Assembly: GCF_019399895.1 (NCBI RefSeq)
Contig: NC_091868.1
Span: 6,821,593 to 6,885,592, forward strand
Length of the DNA stretch: 64,000 nucleotides
DNA from: Cardiocondyla obscurior
Taxonomy: Eukaryota > Arthropoda > Insecta > Hymenoptera > Formicidae
Direction of reading: 5' to 3'
Part shown: positions 35,410 to 49,471 of the stretch, in pieces
Position numbering within the stretch: the stretch's first letter is position 1
How the letters are laid out: the number at the start of each line of letters is the position of its first letter
Made by a program: the position numbers and the translations under genes
The notes under the pieces: generated by a model
What the model was told of the DNA's origin: nothing
Databases searched by the model: none
The model's input: only the letters and a program-made list of their open reading frames with translations

Positions 35410-35855
35410 TGCATGTAAAATTTTTCATTCTTGTTGCATCATATTTGTTATTATGGTCTATTTATTGAGTGTACTGTATGTCGCGGATTCGAAATAGATT
35501 GAATTGCGTTTTGTCAAACGCGCGAGATTTATTGATAGATTAACAATAATTATTCTACGAGATTCATCAATAGATACGGTTAAATGAGTATCGAATCGTT
35601 CGGAACCGCGAACGCGATAAGCCGTTAATGGAACACCGCGGCGAGAGAAAAGAGGGACCGGAAAGAGACGCGGATCGGTAGGATTGCTTTTAAATTCGGT
35701 TATCTAGCGGCTCTATATTTACTGTACCGGCAATAACTTAGTTCCCTAATACTTCCCAGGTCGCGGAAACTCAACGGTGCGTGCAATTCGCGGCATATAA
35801 AAAAATCTCAGAGAGTGTACGAGCCCTTTTATTTACGAAATATGACATGTACATG

Positions 35856-35894
<39 letters not shown>

Positions 35895-38600
35895 ATAGAA
35901 AAAGATACTGAATAAATGAAGGATGGCAAGGCAGAACGGGAGTGAAGCCGAGCCGGTGGCGGTACGGAGGGCTGCGAAGCAGATTTCATCTCTCCTGGGG
36001 GTACCGAGGCCACCAGCCTCCACCAGAGCCGATTAACGGGGTAATTTATCAAAAAATAAACGCATGCTTTTAAGCTGATATTTTGCGACACGTGGTGCAA
36101 GCTTGCACAAAATATTCCAGATACAATTCACCTTCGCCTACCTAAGCACCGGGATAATTATCGGACATTCCGTAGGTCGTTAACTCTTTCCTGTTCTGCC
36201 TAAAGCCATTGAAGAGCTTTTTCTTCTCTTCTCGATCCCCCTTTCTTTTTCTCTTTTTTTTCTCTTAATACGCCGCACGATCAGAACGTGTGATTATTCT
36301 GTGATTATATTAGTGCAAGCAATTGAGAAGTATAGATAAAAGAATAAAAAGTATATTAACTGCACGATATCGTGGTTTGAAGAAAATGCGATCCATCTTT
36401 TTTAATAATTCAATGTACCGATGTACCGATCTTGGAACACCGACGATATTCGGTACGCGGCGGATACTGTTTGACGGATCTAAATATAATTGCCATGTTT
36501 AATCTGAAATTTCCATGGAAATGATATGCGATCGTACTGATTAGTAGTGCTGTACTGATACACTTTAACAAAGAATTATGCATTGATATAATTTTCAAAC
36601 ATTTACCTTTTCCTATAAAGGAAAAAGTACGCGTGTCGTGCATCATACAGATAAAATTTCAAATATCCTTTTTTTAGATTACGTGTATTAATAATAGACT
36701 AAATAATATTTTCACTGTGTAGCTTTCATCTTTTAACGCGTATTGTTTTATCATAAATTAAATATTAAGAAAAAATAAATAGCAAAAAATGCATGTGTTA
36801 TAATAAGTATATATAGAAGTTATTGTAATATCGTACATATAATATTATTTATTGTCTCTTTTATTAGTATTAAAAAAAAATTCAATATTTTTAAATGCAT
36901 TTTGTTCTTGTTACTTTGCAACAATGTTACCATCACGAATCCAATCTTTTATCAAGATCAAGAGGCACGGTAGCGCCTCGCGCCAAATATAGGCGCAGCG
37001 CACTACATCGGTAAAATTTGAATTTAAATTACTTCTTTCATATGTTTGTTTTACGCGTTCCAAATGAATTTTTGTTTGAGACATATACACATGTATGCAT
37101 AGGACGGCGAAGAATGAAATTTCACCGACTTCATTACCAAACACTCGTGCATTTTCGCATTTTAAATTTGTTATTCTCAAACGCATTTTATCTTATCTGT
37201 TGTAGCGTAACTAAAGAACATTCTGCAAAATAATTAACAGCAAATCCGATTAATAATATTTTTCATATACATAAAAACAATTTCGTACCGTCATGTTAAT
37301 GTTTAAAAAAAAAAAAAAAAGCCCGGGCTATCCGTATCAGTGATTACATTTCACGCCGTTATTATTCTTGAATATTATCCGCTTGCGGAATATTGCATTC
37401 GGACGTTTTCGAGTGACGCGAGATCACGAAATCTGGAAGAGTATGTCCAAACTCATCCCGGTAGTTTTACGCTCTATTTCGTGTGAGCAAACTCACCGGC
37501 GATTTTTCACGAAAATTAAATGTCACGTGAAATGAGTGCACGGCACATCTCCGACTTGCTTCTTGATAAAGAATGGGTGATATTATTCTAATGGCGCTGC
37601 AGCCGCATCCTACATGATTCTACCATCAACCGTGCTCATCAGTCTTGTATATCGTATGTTTCGTTCCGCGATGTTGCTTTTCGGCAAACGCGAACTGTAT
37701 GTTTCTATTATACCTTTTTTGCACGCTAGGGTTGTTATTTAATAAAAGAAATTTGATAGGTCGGACCATACATTTTCCACAAACCTTTTCCGCGAGAGTT
37801 ATGTTTAGAAATCGCAAGTCGGATTTAAAAAAAATATAAAAAAAATATTTAAAAAAAAACAAACAAAAAACTTAGCCTGCAATGCATTCAAACACTCGGT
37901 ATTTTCGTGACATTTATTAATTTGGCTATTTGCAAGTATGTACTTGAATTGTAAAAATTGTTAAAAATCAATTATCGTTGGCTCGCGTATTCCACTTGCA
38001 ATTTAAATTTCTTTTATGCACATGTGACGCGATATAAAATTAATATCCGTTACATACTTTCGCGACATTAGCGAAATGTATATGCATGTCTATAAAATAT
38101 TATAACATGCGAAGTAGTGACTTTTTGATGATAATATATGTTGCTTTTGATTTACGTGCCATGTGTGATCGCGCCTTTCCATGGAATATTTATTTATCCA
38201 CTAACGTTAATAAGGTAACATACCAATATTTCACAAGCGCTGTTTTCAATTTTATGTGAATCGGGATTGGCGAAACGATTTCGATCATGAATGTTACATT
38301 TATTCATGGTGGACGCGCGCAGAGTAAATTGTAATTCCATTATAAGCAATAACATATAAAAATGTAGCAAAATTACTGTCGCTTGCAAAGTAAAAATAAA
38401 ATTTTATTTAAATAATGTTTAAAACGGCGAGCATTTAGCTATTGCTAATTTGAACTACGTTTTACCGGACATGACGAAATCAAAATTAGACACGTAATGA
38501 TAACAATTTGGAGGACTATTCCGTGCAAATTATTCATATTTTACGTGGTTTTCGTCGAGGGTGACTTCGATGTTGCGACTCGTGAGCGTAATGTCTAAAG
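35410..38600. other. Non-coding, largely AT-rich
   Basis: Contains an AT array (35861-35892), a CpG patch around 35.6-36.0 kb, and AT-rich DNA. A minus-strand donor (GCCG/GTGAGT near 37495) lacks a convincing acceptor. Confidence 0.45.
35861..35892. repeat. (AT)16 microsatellite
   Basis: Thirty-two nt of perfect AT repeat. Confidence 0.9.
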
Positions 38601-39456
38601 GGGTAGAAAAAAAAAAGAAGGGTACAGGCTCTCTTAAATGAGGGGACAATGCGTGGTGTCGAGAGAACATGGTGCGAGAAAGGGCAATAGGAGAATAGAC
38701 AGATAGCTAGCGAGGGTAGACCCGACTAAGAAAAGTCGAAAATCTTAATTCGGGTGCGGTGCCGCCCTCGCAACGCGATGGGCGGTGACTCGCAAGCGCC
38801 GATTGGCTTGGTTCAGGAAAGGGTGAGAGGTCTTCCACAGGGGTGGCAGAAGAGATCTGCGCCGTGCTGCCCGGACGGCAGCGTGTGCCGCCGACCGGTT
38901 CTACTGGTACCACTATAAACGCCAGTCGACGCCGGGCGTCCCAAGCGCGCAGTTGTTGGGAGCTATCCTCGTATCGCGCCCAAGTCGAATACCGGGTTCC
39001 CCCACGTAACTGACGAGCGGCGACAGCTCGCCGCGCGGTATCGCGCGGTACACCCGCCAAGATTTCACCGGTCGAGGACATAAGAAACATCTGTGCACTT
39101 CCACTTTTCTCGAAATTTGATACTCGCCGGCGGACGCGCTCGTTGAATTCGAAGAAGTAACATCGCGCGCCTCTCCGCTCGGGATACGTCTTCTAGGATG
39201 AGTCGCGGGGACGTAATCCTTTACAAAATTCCGACCTAGCTCTAGTAACGGTTTTCTTAATGAAAGTAGATCCGGAAGTACCTCGGATCGACGCGACAAG
39301 TGTTTTAACACCTGTCCTGGCTGGACTCTCAAAGAACGGAGTAAGTGTCGTCTCAGGGTAACCGCCAGTGACTCAAAAGACTCGACTGGTGAACTAATAG
39401 AATGCGAATGCGGGTCTTATACTCGTGACAACGAATTTATTAATCGGATATCGGTG
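38600..39456 (+). other. CpG-rich leader-like region before signal-peptide exon
   Basis: GC-rich sequence with open frames on both strands (up to 139 codons on the minus strand, without ATG). The frame of the signal-peptide exon stays open back to a TAA at 39214-39216 but has no ATG before 39457, so most of this is best read as 5' untranslated leader or promoter. A GTAAGT site at 39341 is an alternative leader donor. Confidence 0.35.
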
Positions 39457-39583
39457 ATGCAGCTACATGCTGGAAGGAAGAGGGGGATGACTGTTAATTT
39501 TCTACCGAGGATGGTGGCGGTCTTTGTTTTCGCTTGCCTTCTACTGCAGAATGGTCGTTCGACATTCGCAGCGTTTACTACTG
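39457..39583 (+). CDS. Candidate first coding exon: signal peptide
   Basis: ATG at 39457 (or the in-frame ATG at 39487) encodes a basic N-region (HAGRKRG), then the hydrophobic core MVAVFVFACLLLQNG at residues 19-33, and a small-residue stretch (STFAAF) suited to signal-peptidase cleavage. The exon ends after 42 codons plus one base at CTACTG/GTAATG. A phase-1 donor just past the signal peptide is typical of secreted and Ig-type cell-surface genes. The product would enter the secretory pathway; the mature part is not in this exon, so no gene name can be given. The 73-nt exon at 53351 is phase-compatible. Confidence 0.42.
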
Positions 39584-41150
39584 GTAATGTTAAATTAGTT
39601 TTAACGTCATAATATTTTATTAAATTTAACTTAATTTAATTTTATTGCTAGTTTTAATTGCATGCAATTAACTGTCATTAACACTGTTTTATGTAACAAC
39701 TACGGTAAATTCATTAAACGTACAATAAAATTTAAGCAAATTTTATAAAGTTGTCAGTACCTTCGAAAGAAAATTTTTATTTAAAAAAAATCCAAACTGA
39801 CTTTGGTATTCGAATTTGTAATTAACTAATTACAACAGCTTATTATGCAAAAAGACTATTTAATTTCATCTTTTTATCTGTGCTGTACAAAAATATATCA
39901 TTTCAATTTTCTTAATCTTTTTACGTGAAAAAGTAGATTATTAAAAAAAAAATTAATTAATTATTATTAATACTAAGTCCATTTATTTATTAATCGATAA
40001 ATATTATTCGAAACAATCTACACTTATTCCTACGTGTATATTGGTGTATCGTAAATTGGTGTTTTTGGTTTAGTTTATAACAGAGGTGATAGATGACTTT
40101 GTTGGGACAACAGTACATAATTAACACGTAATGATATTTATATATCGTAATGTGCATTTATAACTGCGCGAATTTACGAATAACAGCTAACGAGAAAAGT
40201 TTAATCCAATAAATATAATTTTATTTCTGTAAAAGCTCGTTTATGTTTTTATAAACAAATATCGTGTTCATATTGTAAATTAAAAAACTCCTAAAAAATA
40301 AGATGTAATTAGTTTGCGGAAATATTATGTAACCAATTAAATAATTCTCGTTTTGTTTTTACTACTTCGCTGAAATAAAGCATAAAAAATTAATACGCGC
40401 TCGCTGCGCAGGGGAGACTTATGTACGGTAATCATCCACTAGAAGCCACGATTTTATCGAATGAGAATACGGACAAAGAGAAATGAGAAATGCGTGTATC
40501 ATTATTATGCCACGTATCAGAGCCGAGTACGCGTGTACTCTCGTCCGTTGAAAATGTTCTGCCACCTCGACAAATTCGCACCCGCTTTTTTTTTCTTTTC
40601 TTGTACGGCGTTCCAAGATATTTATTGTTTTAATTTACCACGCCGGTGTTTAATTATAGAGAGTTAATTTTAACCGGCTCACCGCATAACGAGCATGATC
40701 ATAGCGGCGTTTAACTCGACAGCTTCCGTTTTTACGTACTTATACGAAAATCAAACTTAATCGATTGCCAATTTGAAGAATCCACTGATACGTTGAACCG
40801 AAATAGATATCAATTGGAAAAAAGTTTCCACGATGATTCAATAGACGTAGAATGGTCCGTATTTCAAAATTATCCCAGTCTGTCTATATTTATATATTTC
40901 ACCCGTGTATATAAAATACCGTAAGCAACGTATGCCGTTCCTGAATTGATTAATAAATATGTTTTTTAATTGGAGAGAAACAAAAAATACGCGCATATAG
41001 ATTTATTATTTTATGAAAGTATAGTAAAATGTTTTATAGAGCCGTGGCGCACGAAAACACGAAAAATTTGAGAAAATATATATTCGTAACAAATAAACTG
41101 GAATAATTGTCAAAAATATTATACGAAGCGAAGTCGTATGGGATCTAAAA
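39584..41150. other. Non-coding, very AT-rich
   Basis: Looks like the 5' part of a large intron following the donor at 39584. No exons were seen. Confidence 0.45.
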
Positions 41151-42890
41151 CGGACGGTTAAACGCATCTCCGTGCTTCTCGCCGGTCCGCGTTCCCGACT
41201 TCTAAAATTGGTGAAGACTGTTCATTAACAGAGACCATGTGACTCCGTGCCAAGAAATAGTCGGTCTTTGTTCGGAGCACCGTCCGCGCTATCGAGGGTT
41301 TAGTATCGGTGCGAAAGCACCGAGTACAGAAGACAAGAGAAAGTAGAGGATATAGAAACTCCTCGGGGAGCTGAAGCAAAAATAGAAGAGATCACGTAGA
41401 ATAGAAACACAGTCGCGCGCAGCTGCGCGAAAGCGGGCATACAGATCGAAATAGATACGACCGGTTTGTTTTCATCTAATTAAGCGCCATTCAGCAGTTT
41501 TGGCAACGTTACAATTCGGAGTATGTGCATTAATCACGGCAAATTACCATATTCTTGAAAGAGACGTATATCTTTTTATTTACCTATTCGCTTAGCTACT
41601 AAATATTTAAACGGAAGTAAATGTTACTTCCGCTATTTCCTCGGAAGAAACTTTCCCAAGTTAAAAGGGGTAAAAACTATTTTAATCTTACACGACTTCG
41701 GGTATTAATATTATATTTGCCATTATATCACAAGATTTCTTTTTTATCTGTTATATATATTTCTTTCCCGTACCGTGGGTATGTCTTCAACTTTTTTTTT
41801 TTTCCGTGGATGTACAATATGAAAATTAAAATATACCAATATTTCTAGAGAAATTGAACAAAGAATTCGTAAACAAAGAATTACAATTTAAATTCGAAAC
41901 GAAATAATATTATTCTTTATCTCGATGATTTGAGCTTGATAAGAGTGTGAATATTCGGAATTGTGCGTGATGCTCGCAGTAGATTACACTCGCAATCGCT
42001 GCGCTTAGTCCTCTTCGCATGCAAATGAAAGTAAAACAGAACGGAAAAGGGGCGGCAAGGCAGGTGATGAATTAAAGAAAGCGAAAGGGAAACGGCGGTG
42101 CAAGAAGGCGCGAATTACGTGCAGCTAAAGGGCGGCTTGCAGAAGAATGACACGCGAGCGGCGGGGAATCTAATGAAGGTGAGGAAGAGACAAATAGAAG
42201 GCGGAAAGAGAGACGGAGGAGACCGACGGTAGACACAGATGAAGAAAAAGAGCAAGTGGTACGGCACCGAAATAGCCGGACATTCCGTTAACTTGGCGCG
42301 CTCTCTGCAGCTACTCCAGACGGAGAATAAAAGGGTTGGGCGGGCCGAGGGAATGGAAAGCGCGCGGCGTTCGTCTGTCGTGTTTCTCGGTTCCTACCTC
42401 GTCCAGGAGCGTTTCAATTACGAAATCCTGCGAAATCGTCCAACGATTCTAGTAGAGTGTTCGTCTACCCGTTATATCCGTCGCTGTGGTGTCTTCTTTG
42501 GCTCTATTTCTCTTTTTCCCTTACGTCTCCTACCCCTTTTCATCTCGCCTTCCCTTGCCTTTCACTCCTTTCGCTTAGGTCCACCTCTTCCTTTTTCTTC
42601 TTTATCGCGTTGCTGAAACGGCTAAATAAAAGAGCCGCATCTATTGTTTGTACGACACAGAGTAAACACCGGGTAGCTACAAAAAACCGAAGGCGAGAGC
42701 TTCCCGATTTGTGGGGTTTCAGTACTCGGATATTTATGTCCCTCTTTACATTCACGTGTGGCCATTAGTTGACAATTCGACGGCGATTTCCATGCAATTC
42801 CGATATTACAACGGGAGAGACGCGTCGTTTCCGCGATCACTTCGTTTCAGGGAGAATCGCAATCGATCGGCAGGTTAAAAACAGTTCCGA
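41151..42890. other. CpG/GA-rich patches, no firm gene
   Basis: Purine-rich leader-like DNA at 41.9-42.3 kb holds a short open frame (about 42070-42230, containing ETAVQEGANYVQLKGG) and a TGAAG/GTGAGG donor at 42178. No acceptor was found, so it is left uncalled. Confidence 0.3.
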
Positions 42891-42993
42891 AGGCGTTTAT
42901 TATTAAACACCTGTCTTCACATACATAAAACGTACAAAGCGCATTCTCTTAATTATCGGATACGTAATTATTATTTATGTGAGCGCTGTGTCA

Positions 42994-43024
<31 letters not shown>

Positions 43025-46000
43025 CTCGAACAACGGAAAATGATTTTATTACTGGCATAATCTCGAGCGTTGAAAGTTCGAGATTATTTATTTTATTATG
43101 TGTGATTAATATTGCAATTAAATCGATCTAAAAGAATACTAATAATAAAGGAATAATTAACACTTTTAATTATTTGCATTTGGTCTTTAGTGGTCTAGAC
43201 CGTTATTTCGTATAATCAGAAATATTTGATCGGAACTGACCGCTGCATTCAAATTTCGGACAATGCTGGCGCGCACATCAGTTACTCTCTATAATTGTAT
43301 TAAGGGTAATTTAATCTTAACGAATCGGAGTATGACTTATATCAATGACCCCGCGGACTCTGCAGGTGAAATCTAGCTGTTATGAAGCCGGCCGAATAAT
43401 GGAGTACAATACGGCACCATTTCGCGCTTAAATTGCCAGACATTGTTTAAGCCCGTGACGAATGATCCCGCGCTTTTCTTAAATCCCGTGAAACTCCAAT
43501 AAAACAATGATGCACGAGAGATATCGCAATAGTAATAACTGTAAATCATCAAAGTGCTAATATATGTTAGACAGCGTTGTTCTCCACGACTGTTAAGAAC
43601 GCAGTCAGTAATAAATTAATCGGATATCAAGGTCGACGTCTTTCGAGAGAAGCGACTTAAGCGAATTTTCATCTCAACGCGTAACATAATTATTGCTTAT
43701 TTTATTTGTGCCTGATGTTTTACGCAAATAAAATATTCATTTTCGTAAAGTAATTAAGAACTGGTGATTTAATTATTGAATAACGAAAAACGATTAATCC
43801 TAATTTATTTTGTGTATTTAGCAATTCATTTATTTAGCTTTACGATGTTGCTTTTTAATTTAAGACCGCTCGATTCTTATATTAGAGCTTCGAAAAAGCT
43901 TTGATACAGCAGTGTAATTATACACGTTATCCAGCTGTCGCCGCGCTACGTCAATATCCCGAGTGCACTGCAAATAAAACCGTTCGAGATTCGAACGGGA
44001 TTTCACTCTCGTAACGAACGTACGCAAATAAAGATCGTAATTCCTTGCCCACGGTAGGATAACGGCTAGCAGTGGCTTGCGCGGTGTTTCCGAAAAAACA
44101 GCCGCAGGTCGCGTGGTTAACAAATGCGACGTAGATTTGTACATACCGATGTCGTTGAAATATATCACATTTTATGTAATTATGTGGGTTATTCCGAGCG
44201 CGTTTCTTCCGCAGCGCGAATATTTCGTTCGGTGGTTCTTGCCGTTGGCGCGCGACTACCGAGATTCAGCGCGAAGCCGAAAATCACGCGGAACTTCCAC
44301 CGGGATAAATTTCGCGGACCCGTCGACGTCGCAGAACTGACGAGGCAAGAGTTTGGAAAATCACAGGACAAAGTCTTAAATTAATAAGAAGAAGAAGAAC
44401 GCATGTGTTCAATCGATTTCACGTTGTTAGTACGAATTGATATTCCGAATGAGTGCTTGCGGAATAATTTTTTATTCCCTCCCTAAAAAGTGTTTTTATT
44501 CATTTGTTACGTGATTATAATACATAACGAAATATAGAAATATGAAATTTATACGGATCAATTTATAATAAGCAATTTCAGAACGTGTTGATAAAACGGC
44601 ATTGAAAAAAATCGTTGATAAAAATACTCGAAATGCAATACTCCTCATTCATACTTCATTCATACATTTTTCTAAGTCTTGTTGAGTAAACGTATAAAAG
44701 AGCAGGAAATTGAAATGCATTGCTTTCAATATGGTCAATCAATACGGAATATGTATCTATATTTATGTAGGTAAAATAGTAGTAGAATAGAATCAATTAA
44801 TTTAATTGAGAGATATATACATATAATATATATATATATATATATATGTATGTAATATATGAACAAAATTTTAAAATGTCTGAGAAAAAGATCTGCATAA
44901 ATATTTCTGATAATCAGCGTCTTTAGTTTTAATTTTTAATAAGTAATAAAAAAAAAAAACTCGTAATTAATTTTATATCTGCGTGCGGACAGCACTAAAA
45001 GATAAAGTACAAGCTCTAGGATGCATTTTGAGAAGCTATATGTATGTATGTATGTACTTCGTTATCAATTTGCGCAGTAACATTTGTGTCTGGCAACATT
45101 AATTAATTAAAATATTAATTATCTCAATATAAATATAAATTTGATATTCTGTATACATTAACATTTAATGTTCTTATTACAAAGGAATATAATATTAACA
45201 ATTTCAATTTTCAATGCTAAAAATAAGACAAAATAATCGTATCCAAATTCAATAATCGCATTTACCAATTAATGATCTTTCTCTCATCACATTTGTGTTT
45301 CTATTATTACGTGATAAATATCGACACCATTTTATTGTGCGTTTACATCGGCGTCTTAGCTCGCTATAATACTAGCACTCGGCTAGGATTTCATTTCGAT
45401 ATCGCCGATACAGAAGTCGAGTCATCAATACACATCGCTGCAACTTCTCGGCTCGAGTTCGGCTCGAAATCGCGATCAGTTTTCGTATGAAGCTCCACGA
45501 TATCAAATCAGGTAGCGAAAACGCGGACTCCTCAAGCCCTCGGTACTTGAAACGATTCTGAAATCGAAGTTTCTTGGCTATGTAAGCAGAGCCGTATTTC
45601 TAGCGCTTTCTGAAAGAAAGTCCGGCTGCAGGAAAGTCCACGAGGGTGATTGGTGGACGAGTCGGGATTGAGGGTGGTGCACCGTTACGAGAACGAATAA
45701 CAATGGCCACATCCGTGTATGCATTTCCGGTCGGTGAGCACCTTCCGGTTGTGAATTACGCGGATGAATAAATAGAGTGGAGACCTAGGTATTCTGGGCT
45801 ACGGAGAATATTACGAACGACCGGGTACGGCGCAAGCATATACATATAAGCTCGTTTAATGAAATTAAAATGAATGGCAAAGGAAGGATTAGCTTCTGCT
45901 ATAGGACGGTCGAATATCCGCGGCAAGAGACGAGAAATCGCTTTGGAAAGCGTTACGCTCGTAGAGGCGAGAAAACTTTTTGCAAGTTAGCTTCTTGCTC

Positions 46001-47250
46001 TATGAATCCATTATGATGAAATTAAAAATTTCTCTTTGACTACATAAAGTAACGGGTATTTACCGCGAAGTTCTATATAAATAGGTTTTGCTCATCTTAT
46101 TGCAATTTCTCATACCTAACAAGTAATTACCATACCATTGCCACGCGCGCGTCACATTGTGATGAAAATGTTGTCGCAGCAATTTCCGCGTTGCGGGGAT
46201 CGATAAATTGCGACGAGGATCACACATCGTCATCGATCTTCCAACGAGTGAGCTCATGCGTATAATACAATTCCACGGGGAAAGTCAACGATCATTCCTT
46301 TGAAATATCAGAACAATAATTCAAACGTAACAAACGGCCGAATAGTCGAGACGTTGCTGCATACGTTCACGAACTTCTACTGCATATTTTACGCATCACC
46401 AGCTGCGCAAACTTGTGCACCCGCGGCCTCTGCGCAGCGATTTCGGTTTACGAAAATACATTCCCCGCGGAAAAGGATATCCTCTTGACTGCATTTTCAT
46501 AAACTGAATTTTCATGAAATTTTCTTCGAAAACCCTCGGCGAGAGACAAGGAGAAATTAAAGATACGTTCGCGAAATTGATGACTTGCGCAAATTATAAC
46601 GATAACTTTGTAAAGTTAATTTCATTATACGGCATTAACATAATTTGCTAATTTCGCCAACGTAAAGTAAAGTAAAAGAAAGAAAAAAAAATTCTTAAAA
46701 ATATAAGCATATAAAAATATTTCCAAGATGCACCAAAGAAAGTAAAATGGGGACCGTGCTCTCGCGTGACTCGCCGAGATGAGAAAAAAAATTTTCTATG
46801 AAGTCAGATTAGGTGTGTTGAGGGCACGCGGTGTGCACACTAAACGGCTTTGGGGCAAGACTAATTATTCTAATGGCTCGCAGTGTTTGTATTTACCGTG
46901 TAAATGGTGCATTCAAAGGATTGGTACCGGCCTCTGTGGACGCTTGAGTGCGCATCCATGTCCTCCTCCGTAAGAGCGGAACCGTAACATACATTGTACT
47001 GATCGGTCCATCGAGATTGATGAGATATCGATAACGTCGATACGAAGAAAGTGCGCTGGGATTTTGTTCTTCGCGGCGAATTATTATCGCATCGCCGATC
47101 TCGATTATATTAAATACGTACGAACAGATACCGTTTAAACTAATTTGCATTTTTTTTTTTTTTTATACAAAATTACGTAATTTACTTTGTTTCTTTTTTT
47201 TTTTTTTACACCCGCAATTCTAATTTCAACGTTTGTATTTACGCTTTATT
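42891..47250. other. Non-coding, AT-rich
   Basis: Contains a T25 run (42996-43020), AT-rich DNA, a TA array near 44826-44847 and a TATG repeat near 45041-45056. Some CpG patches lie at 44.0-44.4 and 45.4-45.9 kb. No exon is supported. Confidence 0.45.
42996..43020 (+). repeat. T25 homopolymer
   Basis: Twenty-five consecutive T. Confidence 0.9.
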
Positions 47251-49000
47251 TATCCCGCGGTGTAGAATTATCTTGACATCCTGGTCTTTAGATCGTATTT
47301 CCTTATTATTTTTTTACTTTCTGAATTTTTTTATTATTCGTACAAATCGTCGCTTCATTCGAGCTATTGTTTTCCATGCCAGCCATCGCCCCGACTCTCA
47401 GCGCGACAGATTCGATTTCTTCGCAACGGGAATGCGACTTCTCCCGAAACGACCGTGCCGATCAATTTATACGCGCATTCTTTACTCCTTCGATTCGCGA
47501 ATGCAGATGGTGTCTGCCACGACGTCGCGTCGGGACGCTCGACGATGTCCCCTCCTCTCGTAGACGACGTCGCGTCGACGCCGTAACGGTGGTGGAACTT
47601 TAATTCGCGTTTTCGGATTTCCAATATCGTAAAGCGGCGAAAGAAGACGACGAGTAATACATGACGGTCGATAAGGATAACTTCCTTTCGATAGGCGACG
47701 GAAGCACAAGGGGGGAGGGAGGAAGGGGTGAAAAGGGGTAGCGACGGCGGCACCGGCGGGGCGCGGTCGAAAGGGGTTATTCCGTGACTGCTGCTTGCGC
47801 CACGTGTATTATCATATTTATAACTCGGTCCGACCCGCAGAAACGTGAAAAAGCTGGGGAATGGACTTGGCGCGGTAGACGAAATCCGTCCGATGTGACG
47901 CGCTCAAGAATATCACGATGGGATCGAACTGCGAAACGAGTATATGTTAATAAGGTGTACCGATAAACTCTCTTTTTCTCAATTTCTCACTCTACCCTCT
48001 ACCCGTCGCTGTACAATAAAGAAAAAAAAAATCTTTTTATGCATAATTACCAAAAATATAAAAAAACGACGAATCAAGATATCCCTCGAAATAGTCTCAA
48101 TAAATCTCGACGTACGCGATGTTTTATTTATAAATGTGTGCGGTATAAATATGTATATTATTTAAAGGAGATGGAGTATATTCAAAAAGATTTAACTTTT
48201 AGACAGAACTTGAGACATTAAATAAATGTTTTGGCAAGAAGTTTTACTTTCCTAGAGCGAGGATAAAACGACGGACTAAACTCATTCCGTTTACGTGCGG
48301 GATCGCGGACCACGGAAAGAGGGTGCGACATTTTCTAGGCAGGGAAAAGATCCCTTCTCTCAGCGTTCGCAAGCCTCAAGAATACAAATAGCTCGGTCCG
48401 TCTCCGGGGGCGAATAGTAAATTAATTAAAAGTTAATTGTCATTAATAAAACGTAAAAGAATGCGTGCGCTTTTAAATAGCTCAGTTTTATACGTCGATA
48501 CATCTGCGATATTAAACGACGCACGTTCTGAAATAATAGATGCATACGTTTTTAACCAAGCTACGTTCAATAAAGGCCGGCACCGTGTAAAGTAATCAAT
48601 TTCATAAAAACCTGCATTAAAAATGTAACGATTGATAAGTCATTAGACATTCGAACCTGAATTATTTGTTTACTTCTTAAATTTTACATGAAAATTTATT
48701 GCGACATTACAGATAGGTTTAAAAAAGCTGTTCTTTTAAATTATTTCTTACTTTTTCCGGACTTAATATTTTCATATTGTATGTAATTATTTTCATGCGT
48801 AAAAATAATCGTATGTGCCGCGTCGTCGTAACACGTCGGAGGAAATGTAATCGAGCCGGGAACTGACGTGTGTAACGGCGCTAAAGGGTTAACGCGCAGT
48901 GTCACCCTAAAACGTATTGCAAAATTTTCCTCAAAGTTCCAATTCGCCCCACGAAACTTAGATCTTCCGCAATGCAGTGCGCTACTTCCCGCGATTACTC
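47251..49000. other. CpG-rich island then AT-rich DNA
   Basis: Frames on both strands are open around 47360-47750 without motif or splice pair. The remainder is AT-rich. Confidence 0.4.
47710..47738 (+). other. Potential G-quadruplex
   Basis: G runs of 6, 3, 4 and 4 with loops of 1, 5 and 6 nt. Confidence 0.55.
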
Positions 49001-49166
49001 TTTCTCCCTCCCACCTTTTTTACGCCGCTCTTTCTCGGGCACTTGGATTCTGTTATTCCGGGAGTAACGGACGCTCGACGAATTTACTGATTTTCACTCC
49101 CAGCACGAAGTCCGACGTCTGCTGCGTAACGAGGAGTCAAGCTCTTTCGAGTAGAAGACCATCGAA

Positions 49167-49326
49167 CTGGCCGTCGCCAAAAAGGTCGCGAAGCGAGTAA
49201 CGTTAGGTGACGGCGTAAAGGCAAAAGGGGGCGGAAGGAAGCAGGATGGCGATGGTGGGATGGAAAGGACCCTAACTTCCTAACCGAATTGTTAACTCGG
49301 CAGCAGTCGGACAGGAGCAAACTTAC
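49167..49326 (-). other. Candidate 160-nt intron of a minus-strand leader
   Basis: On the minus strand the 5' end is ACGG/GTAAGTTT, a near-consensus donor. The 3' end is ggcgacggccag at 49167. Between them lies a pyrimidine-rich stretch of about 100 nt with no AG at all, containing a perfect CTAAC branch-point motif. An AG exclusion zone of this length is a hallmark of a used acceptor. The flanking exons (upstream about 49327-49440; downstream from 49166 leftward, with a possible donor AAAG/GTGGGA near 49012) show no long ATG-started frame, so a spliced 5' leader is the likeliest reading. Confidence 0.3.
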
Positions 49327-49444
49327 CCGTTAACTTCTTGCCGAGCGTAGCGAGCGAGGCGGACGATTGTGAAACGAAAGAAGAGAACGCACGAGGGCGA
49401 ACGGCAAAGGGGCGGCGGGGAGGAAAGGGGCCAGGTAAAAAGGA

Positions 49445-49471
49445 AAATCAGCCCGCAAAGAGGGCTGATTT
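49445..49471. repeat. Perfect 10-bp hairpin
   Basis: AAATCAGCCC and GGGCTGATTT flank a 7-nt loop. It lies just upstream of the candidate minus-strand first exon. No known RNA family is apparent. Confidence 0.6.

Noticed and set aside
35699..35709. 11-nt match to the middle of miR-9
   Set aside because: The seed is missing and no hairpin is present.
38707..39332. Minus-strand open frames of 127 and 139 codons
   Set aside because: They overlap each other in GC-rich, stop-poor DNA opposite the leader of the signal-peptide exon; the longer has no ATG start and neither has a motif.
46823..46833. 11-nt match to the core of miR-124
   Set aside because: The 5' seed does not match and no hairpin is present; insect miR-124 is strictly conserved.
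48650..48660. tRNA B-box-like GGTTCGAAT on the minus strand
   Set aside because: The T-stem does not pair and there is no A box or cloverleaf.
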